Shown here: piece by piece, positions 37,572-41,649 of the stretch
How the letters are laid out: the number at the start of each line of letters is the position of its first letter
Position numbering within the stretch: the first letter of the stretch is position 1
Origin: Fermentimonas sp.
Lineage (GTDB): Bacteria; Bacteroidota; Bacteroidia; Bacteroidales; Dysgonomonadaceae
Direction: 5' to 3'
Assembly: GCA_015478775.1 (NCBI GenBank)
Contig: JADMKP010000002.1
Span: 1 to 41,649 of the forward strand
DNA: 41,649 nt
Made by a program: the position numbers and the translations under genes
Notes under the pieces: generated by a model
Seen by the model: the letters and a program-made list of their open reading frames with translations, nothing else
Databases searched by the model: none
What the model was told of the DNA's origin: nothing

Positions 37572-37997
37572 TCAGAGTGTCTCAGCAATCCTTTTTATAT
37601 CTTCAATTCCTTTAGAAAAACCTTCATTCATTTCTTGTTCATATTCATTAAGTATATCAACTGTAATAACTAATCTTGTAATGCCGTCGATTTCTTTTAG
37701 TTGATATTTTTCGAACGAACCATTGTCATATCTCTTGCCTTTAACTCCGTTAACCATTTCTCCAAGATGGTTAAAAATAACTTCATTAGGTTTCTCCAGT
37801 TTTGTAATCGTAGCATACATACCATTGCTGTTGGGACCAAGAAATAAAGTGCTTCCACCCACTTCCCAATCAGACTCATATAAAGAACCTGGTGAAAAGT
37901 GAGCTGTCCACTCCTTATAATTATCATCGTTCCATATTGCATCCCAAACCTTATCAATTGGAGCATTTATATCAATAGTAAATGAGATTGTTTTCAT
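37572..37997 (-). CDS. SRPBCC (AHSA1/START-like) domain protein
   Basis: 141 residues, a single-domain protein. The start ISFTIDINAPIDKVWDAIWNDDNYKEWTAHFSPGSLYESDWEVGG is the helix-grip opening of the AHSA1/polyketide-cyclase group, with a final amphipathic helix (GFSKGIEDIKRIAETL). Such domains bind small hydrophobic ligands; the ligand here is unknown. Cytoplasmic. It lies 10 bp downstream of the outer-membrane protein gene on the same strand, so the two are likely co-transcribed. Confidence 0.85.
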   Translation of the reverse strand: MKTISFTIDINAPIDKVWDAIWNDDNYKEWTAHFSPGSLYESDWEVGGSTLFLGPNSNGMYATITKLEKPNEVIFNHLGEMVNGVKGKRYDNGSFEKYQLKEIDGITRLVITVDILNEYEQEMNEGFSKGIEDIKRIAETL

Positions 37998-38007
37998 ATT
38001 GCTTTTA

Positions 38008-38757
38008 TTAATTAATTCTGTACGTTAATGATAGGTTAAGCATAGGCCACCATTTTAAAAGACTCTCAGAAAAAGGTAAATCCAATTCATTAGTCAGTCG
38101 GTCAAACCATACTTCACCTGTTTCATTAATATTTGGGCTAGATAATGTGTATTTGCCCTGATATACCATCCCCAATTCAAATCTAACACCAACTCTGTTT
38201 TGAGGAATAGTTCTTCCAACTCCTATACCCAAGTAAGGTTTTATTGTATTTCCCATTACAAGCTTACCATCAAAACTACCATCATCATTTGGAGTAATCA
38301 CTATATCTTCATACCTCAACACCGGCTTGTCTCCCAAAGTCTCAACCAAAGCCTCATAGTCATCAATTAGTCCATTTGTAGATGCATGATTATTTCCAAA
38401 GTAGAGGCCACCTGTAATAGAAAATATACTATTAGCCGCAGGGTAGTAGTCTACCATCGCCTTGAAATTAGGAAATGTAATTTTAGTATCGTTCAACCTC
38501 GCCTGTGTGGTTACTTCATATTCTCTAAATATAACATCTATGTCAAACTCTTCAGATTCCTTGTCAGTATAAGAGAAGTAATCTACACCTACTCTCAATT
38601 TGAAGTTAGGCGAAAGCGTTGTAGCCCCCTGGACTCCAAAACCATATAAGCCGGCATTAACACCAATCCCCCAACTGTCAAAAGGCGTATACTGAGCATT
38701 TCCAGTGAATACGAAAATGCTAAGTAGTAAGAATAACGAAATCGATTTTCTAAACAT
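38008..38757 (-). CDS. Predicted outer-membrane beta-barrel protein, family not recognised
   Basis: 249 residues from the ATG at 38757 (a TTG two codons upstream is less likely). The signal peptide is MFRKSISLFLLLSIFVFTGNAQ. The mature part alternates glycine-rich and aromatic strands: WGIGVNAGLYGFGVQGATTLSPNFKLRVGVDYFSY, then VDYYPAANSIFSITGGLYFGNN, YLGIGVGRTIP, VGVRFELGMVYQGKY. The last strand ends WWPMLNLSLTYRIN. The pattern is that of an eight- to ten-strand barrel with long polar loops. I do not recognise a named family and assign no function. Confidence 0.65.
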   Translation of the reverse strand: MFRKSISLFLLLSIFVFTGNAQYTPFDSWGIGVNAGLYGFGVQGATTLSPNFKLRVGVDYFSYTDKESEEFDIDVIFREYEVTTQARLNDTKITFPNFKAMVDYYPAANSIFSITGGLYFGNNHASTNGLIDDYEALVETLGDKPVLRYEDIVITPNDDGSFDGKLVMGNTIKPYLGIGVGRTIPQNRVGVRFELGMVYQGKYTLSSPNINETGEVWFDRLTNELDLPFSESLLKWWPMLNLSLTYRIN

Positions 38758-38808
38758 AAGCAACGAAATTATTTTAAAGCTCTTCTCTCAATTACTTTTA
38801 TGCTTTAA

Positions 38809-39660
38809 TCACAATTTTTTTAAAGCTTCTCTCACGGATTCAGAAAGTGGGGTAGTGGGTCTGCCAATTAGTTGCGAAAGTTGTTTTGAGCCGTCATATA
38901 AATCGTCGTTAGATGCAGAAACATCCCAGCCTGCAATTGCTTCAGCTAAAGGACCGGGTACGTTAAAACTTTTAAGTGCTTCAATATACTCACCCTCAGT
39001 TAAATTTTTATACGGAATCTTTTTACCAGACTGTTTCGAAACTTCGGCAGCCAAGTCGTGTAATGTATATGAATCGTCGCCCGCAAGTTCATAGATTTTA
39101 CCTTTGTGACTTTCATCGGTAATAACAACAGCTGCAGCTTCTGCGTAATCAGCGCGTGATGCCGAGGATATTCTGCCATTGCTTGCACTACCTATATAAG
39201 CACCACCTTCAACTGCACCTTTTATAGTGTTGGCATAATTTTCGGTATACCACCCATTCCGCAAAATAGTATAATCAATACCCGAATCAATAATAGCCTG
39301 TTCTGTTGTATGATGTTCAGCAGCAAGAGATAATGAAGAATTATCTGCACGCAGTAAACTAGTATAAACAATCCATTTTACACCATTCTTCCATGCAGAT
39401 TCAATTACATTTAGATGTTGTTTAGCACGTTGTCCAATTTCATTACTTGATATTAATAATAAACGATCAATACCCTTAAGTGAGTCAGTTAATCCATCTC
39501 TATTGCTGTAATCAAATTTGCGAGTCTCAACTCCCAGCTTGCTTGCTTTCTCGGGTGTGCGCACTAATACTACTATTTCATCATGCGGAATTCTTTTCTT
39601 TAATTCCTTAATTACTAGTGTTCCTAATTGTCCTGTTGCTCCTGTAACTCCTATTTTCAT
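38809..39660 (-). CDS. qorB: NAD(P)H:quinone oxidoreductase 2 (QOR2/YtfG-type NmrA-like reductase)
   Basis: 283 residues, close to the E. coli YtfG/QorB length. It is an atypical SDR with N-terminal GVTGATGQLGTLVIKEL. It has the QOR2-typical LLLISSNEIGQRAKQHLNVI and VYTSLLRAD, then TILRNGWYTENY and ASRADYAEAAAVVI, then AGDDSYTLHDLAAEVSKQSGKKIPY. The resemblance to YtfG runs over the whole length. Likely role: quinone reduction or redox sensing using NADPH in the cytoplasm. The E. coli neighbour, the HxlR regulator YtfH, is not present here. The upstream 206-bp gap holds a 9-bp inverted repeat (39782-39790/39823-39831) closer to the divergent gene. Confidence 0.88.
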   Translation of the reverse strand: MKIGVTGATGQLGTLVIKELKKRIPHDEIVVLVRTPEKASKLGVETRKFDYSNRDGLTDSLKGIDRLLLISSNEIGQRAKQHLNVIESAWKNGVKWIVYTSLLRADNSSLSLAAEHHTTEQAIIDSGIDYTILRNGWYTENYANTIKGAVEGGAYIGSASNGRISSASRADYAEAAAVVITDESHKGKIYELAGDDSYTLHDLAAEVSKQSGKKIPYKNLTEGEYIEALKSFNVPGPLAEAIAGWDVSASNDDLYDGSKQLSQLIGRPTTPLSESVREALKKL

Positions 39661-39866
39661 ATAGTTTAATTTTTATTGATAACTACAATTAAACAGAATT
39701 CAAGGTTGTATTGTTTTAATTTTAAACAAGTATACTATTATGTAAAACTACAATACTTGTGTTTTTTCACATAAAATAACTATTTCTCATGCAAGGTTTC
39801 CTATATACATCTATTTAATAGAATGAGAAATGAATTAATAACTATTTTAAAAACAACGATGGTATT

Positions 39867-40601
39867 ATGAAGACTACAAAATTATTTTTAACAACACTTA
39901 TACTGATAGGCATTTTGGTTCTTCCATCTTGTCTCGACGATGATGATGATATAAACCTAATGTATCCCAATGCTTTGGTAACTGTTAGAGAGGCAGTAGA
40001 TGAAACGGTTTTTCTCCAATTAGATGATAATACTACTCTGCTTCCAATCAACTTAACTTCTCATCCCTTCAATTCTAAGGAAGTTAGGGCATTAGTAAAT
40101 TATAATGAACTAGACGACCCAAGTGGAGTGTATGACATGGCAGTTCATGTAAATTGGATTGATAGTATAAGAACTAAACCCATGGCCCCTAATTTGGGAG
40201 ATCAAAATGATGAAAGATATGGCTCAGACCCTGTTGAAATCATAAACGACTGGGTTACAATTGCTGAGGATGGATATCTCACACTTCGATTTAGAACCAT
40301 TTGGGGAGGAAGTGGAACAACTCATTTTGTAAATCTTATATCAACCGAAAATCCCGATAACCCCTATGAGGTGGAGTTCAGGCATGATGCAGATGGAGAT
40401 GTAAGTGGCAGAATGGGCGATGGCTTGGTTGCTTTCAAGCTCGATGATCTTCCCAATACAAATGGTGAAACCGTTAAATTGAAACTCGTATGGAAATCAT
40501 TTAATGGTAATAAATCAGCAGAATTCGATTACCGCACTCGCTCAGCAACTCCAGCATCTAATGCTGTTGCAGCCGAAAGAAGTGTAATCCCAATTAAATA
40601 A
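39867..40601 (+). CDS. NigD-like lipoprotein
   Basis: 244 residues. The lipoprotein signal ends VLPSC (Cys22) and is followed by LDDDDDIN, an acidic run that resembles a surface-export signal of Bacteroidota. The mature part has the NigD-type N-domain (YPNALVTVREAVDETVFLQLDDNTTLLP) and C-domain (DWVTIAEDGYLTLRFRTIWGGSGTTHFVNLI). NigD-like proteins are common Bacteroidota lipoproteins of unknown role, named for a Prevotella immunity-type locus; no bacteriocin gene is seen here. A terminator follows directly, so it is a single-gene unit. Confidence 0.85.
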   Translation: MKTTKLFLTTLILIGILVLPSCLDDDDDINLMYPNALVTVREAVDETVFLQLDDNTTLLPINLTSHPFNSKEVRALVNYNELDDPSGVYDMAVHVNWIDSIRTKPMAPNLGDQNDERYGSDPVEIINDWVTIAEDGYLTLRFRTIWGGSGTTHFVNLISTENPDNPYEVEFRHDADGDVSGRMGDGLVAFKLDDLPNTNGETVKLKLVWKSFNGNKSAEFDYRTRSATPASNAVAAERSVIPIK

Positions 40602-40614
40602 TCAATTATCATTT

Positions 40615-40650
40615 AAGGTTGTACCTTTGTATAAGGGTACAGCCTTTTTT
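40615..40650 (+). terminator. Intrinsic terminator of the NigD-like gene
   Basis: An ~11-bp stem (AAGGTTGTACC with GGTACAGCCTT, one G-T pair) and a ~10-nt loop are followed by a T run, about 14 bp after the stop. Confidence 0.88.
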
Positions 40651-40696
40651 ATTAAGCTTAAAATAATTGATATATACATCAGGACTAAACCTGTAA

Positions 40697-41284
40697 ATGA
40701 CAAAAGAAGAAATTAAAGAGCATAAACTTCTTCAGCAAATGGTGCAAGGCAATAAAGTTGCCATGAAGAAATTTTATGAAGAAAACGCCGGGTATTTAAC
40801 TGCGGTTTGTTCTCGCTATATCTCAAATAAAGAGGATGTTAAAGATGTTATTCAAGAAAGTTTTATCAAAATATTTAAAGCAATAGATAAGTTCGAATTC
40901 AAAGGAGTGGGATCGCTCAGAGCATGGTCGGCACGCATAGTGGTAAACGAAGCATTGAAGCATCTTAAAGTAACTGATAAAATGCAATTAACAACACTAC
41001 CTAGTTGGGACCTGCCGGATACGGCCGATAATCAGGAACCCGATTTTGAAGATATACCCACTACTGCTATTTTAGATATGATACAATCGTTGCCACCAGG
41101 CTATCGCACGGTATTTAATCTTTATGTATTTGAAGAGAAGAGTCACAAAGAAATTGCAACTATACTAAATATTGCAGAAAGCACATCAGCCTCCCAGTTT
41201 CATAGAGCAAAGGGCTTGTTAGTAAAAGAGATTGAGTTATACAGATTAAAATTAAAACAATATGAGCGATCATTGGCAAGATAA
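40697..41284 (+). CDS. ECF-type RNA polymerase sigma factor
   Basis: 195 residues. Region 2 reads KFYEENAGYLTAVCSRYISNKEDVKDVIQESFIKIFKAIDKFEFKGVGSLRAWSARIVVNEALKH. A short linker leads to region 4, with PPGYRTVFNLYVFEEKSHKEIATILNIAESTSASQFHRAKGLL as the -35-binding helix-turn-helix. No N-terminal region 1 is present, as in all ECF sigmas. The next gene begins 23 bp before this one ends and encodes a membrane protein, the usual sigma/anti-sigma arrangement. The inducing signal is unknown. Confidence 0.93.
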   Translation: MTKEEIKEHKLLQQMVQGNKVAMKKFYEENAGYLTAVCSRYISNKEDVKDVIQESFIKIFKAIDKFEFKGVGSLRAWSARIVVNEALKHLKVTDKMQLTTLPSWDLPDTADNQEPDFEDIPTTAILDMIQSLPPGYRTVFNLYVFEEKSHKEIATILNIAESTSASQFHRAKGLLVKEIELYRLKLKQYERSLAR

Positions 41285-41649
41285 CCTACGCAAACGAATG
41301 GATTTGCATGAGGAGACCGCACCCGAAGGATTGTGGAAAGATATTGAGCAGCATGTCGATTTCTATGGTCCAGTGCATATCGATAAGCCTCGAAGAAAAA
41401 TATTATTATGGTCGTTAAGCAGCGTTGCAGTAGCAGCAGTTGCAATTATTCTATTGGTTTTATTCCCATTCAACAACCAATCACCTCTCTTGCCAACAAA
41501 CGACCTAGTAGTTTCTGAAATTACAGATCAAACTGATGTAGCTGAATCAGCTCGACAACAATACAACAATGTGTCCGATCAAATACCTGCGGACGAAAAT
41601 GATAATGTCCAGTTAAATGAAAATGATAATGTCCAGTTAAATGAAAATG
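41262..41649 (+). CDS. Probable anti-sigma factor (single-pass membrane protein), 3' truncated by window
   Basis: 129 codons are visible, open to the window edge. The N-terminus (MSDHWQDNLRKRMDLHEETAPEGLWKDIEQ) is a cytoplasmic region like those of anti-sigma proteins. One membrane segment follows (about ILLWSLSSVAVAAVAIILLVLF). The periplasmic part is Gln/Asn/Asp-rich and enters an exact 8-residue repeat, ENDNVQLN, from 41594. The start codon overlaps the sigma gene by 23 bp, so expression should be coupled. Its binding to the sigma factor is inferred from position. Confidence 0.8.
   Translation, partial: MSDHWQDNLRKRMDLHEETAPEGLWKDIEQHVDFYGPVHIDKPRRKILLWSLSSVAVAAVAIILLVLFPFNNQSPLLPTNDLVVSEITDQTDVAESARQQYNNVSDQIPADENDNVQLNENDNVQLNEN
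41594..41649 (+). repeat. Perfect 24-bp coding tandem repeat
   Basis: Two identical 24-bp units (41594-41617 and 41618-41641) and the first 8 bases of a third fill the window end. The period is a multiple of three and encodes ENDNVQLN in frame in the putative anti-sigma gene. The array may continue outside the window. Confidence 0.9.

Noticed and set aside
39782-39831. ATTTCTCAT/ATGAGAAAT inverted repeat upstream of the NigD-like gene
   Set aside because: Nine-base arms 32 bp apart in AT-rich DNA are weak evidence; no T run or known operator pattern.
39867-40601. NigD-like gene as part of a bacteriocin locus
   Set aside because: No toxin, peptidase or transporter gene is adjacent; the family is widespread without bacteriocins.

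Overview
The window looks like chromosomal DNA from a Bacteroidales bacterium (phylum Bacteroidota). The AT-rich sequence carries many Bacteroidota-specific families: a BtuG-type vitamin B12 lipoprotein, DUF4924, DUF3256, a DUF5686 outer-membrane protein, a PorT-like barrel and a NigD-like lipoprotein. Several genes are preceded by the Bacteroidota -7 box TAnnTTTG, and the one tRNA does not encode CCA. The genus cannot be fixed from the sequence; a Dysgonomonas/Porphyromonas-like relative is plausible.

Layout. 1-1007 is the 3' part of a DEAD-box helicase. 1083-8160 (minus) is a complete cobalamin-uptake operon: promoter, cobalamin riboswitch, btuB-type TonB receptor, btuG-type propeller lipoprotein, a 474-residue surface lipoprotein and a second, larger propeller lipoprotein, closed by a strong bidirectional terminator. 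8435-12417 holds a metallo-beta-lactamase-fold hydrolase and, divergently, DUF4924, rfbD and prfC. 12431-16562 holds an MscS channel, a TPR protein, a YpfJ-type zinc peptidase, a NTP_transf_5 nucleotidyltransferase and tRNA-Arg(CCG). 16590-21316 (minus) holds DUF3256, a GH29 fucosidase lipoprotein, a tiny lipoprotein and an acyl-CoA ligase. 21511-24768 is a tight mtaB / lipid A acyltransferase / GT2 cluster. Next come a PorT-like barrel (minus), a 55-residue 2[4Fe-4S] ferredoxin and GAPDH (minus). 27706-37508 (plus) runs ettA, DUF5686, a FUSC-family membrane protein, tsaD, glnS and a TPR protein. 37572-39660 (minus) holds an SRPBCC protein, a predicted outer-membrane protein and a QOR2-type reductase. 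The end holds a NigD-like lipoprotein, an ECF sigma factor and the start of its probable anti-sigma partner.

Most of the window is ordinary core and housekeeping sequence; no phage, IS element, CRISPR array or defence locus is visible. The best candidate for new biology is the B12 operon. Beyond btuB and btuG it encodes two further surface lipoproteins under the same riboswitch, one of them a stalk-plus-propeller architecture. Other structure not explained by genes: a perfectly phased 13-bp degenerate tandem repeat (24770-24860), a roughly 20-bp degenerate tandem repeat (15237-15336), two intergenic foldable segments sharing the same ends (8289-8407 and 27353-27438), a 22-bp palindrome (19566-19587), and face-to-face promoter boxes in a 37-bp gap (9218-9254).
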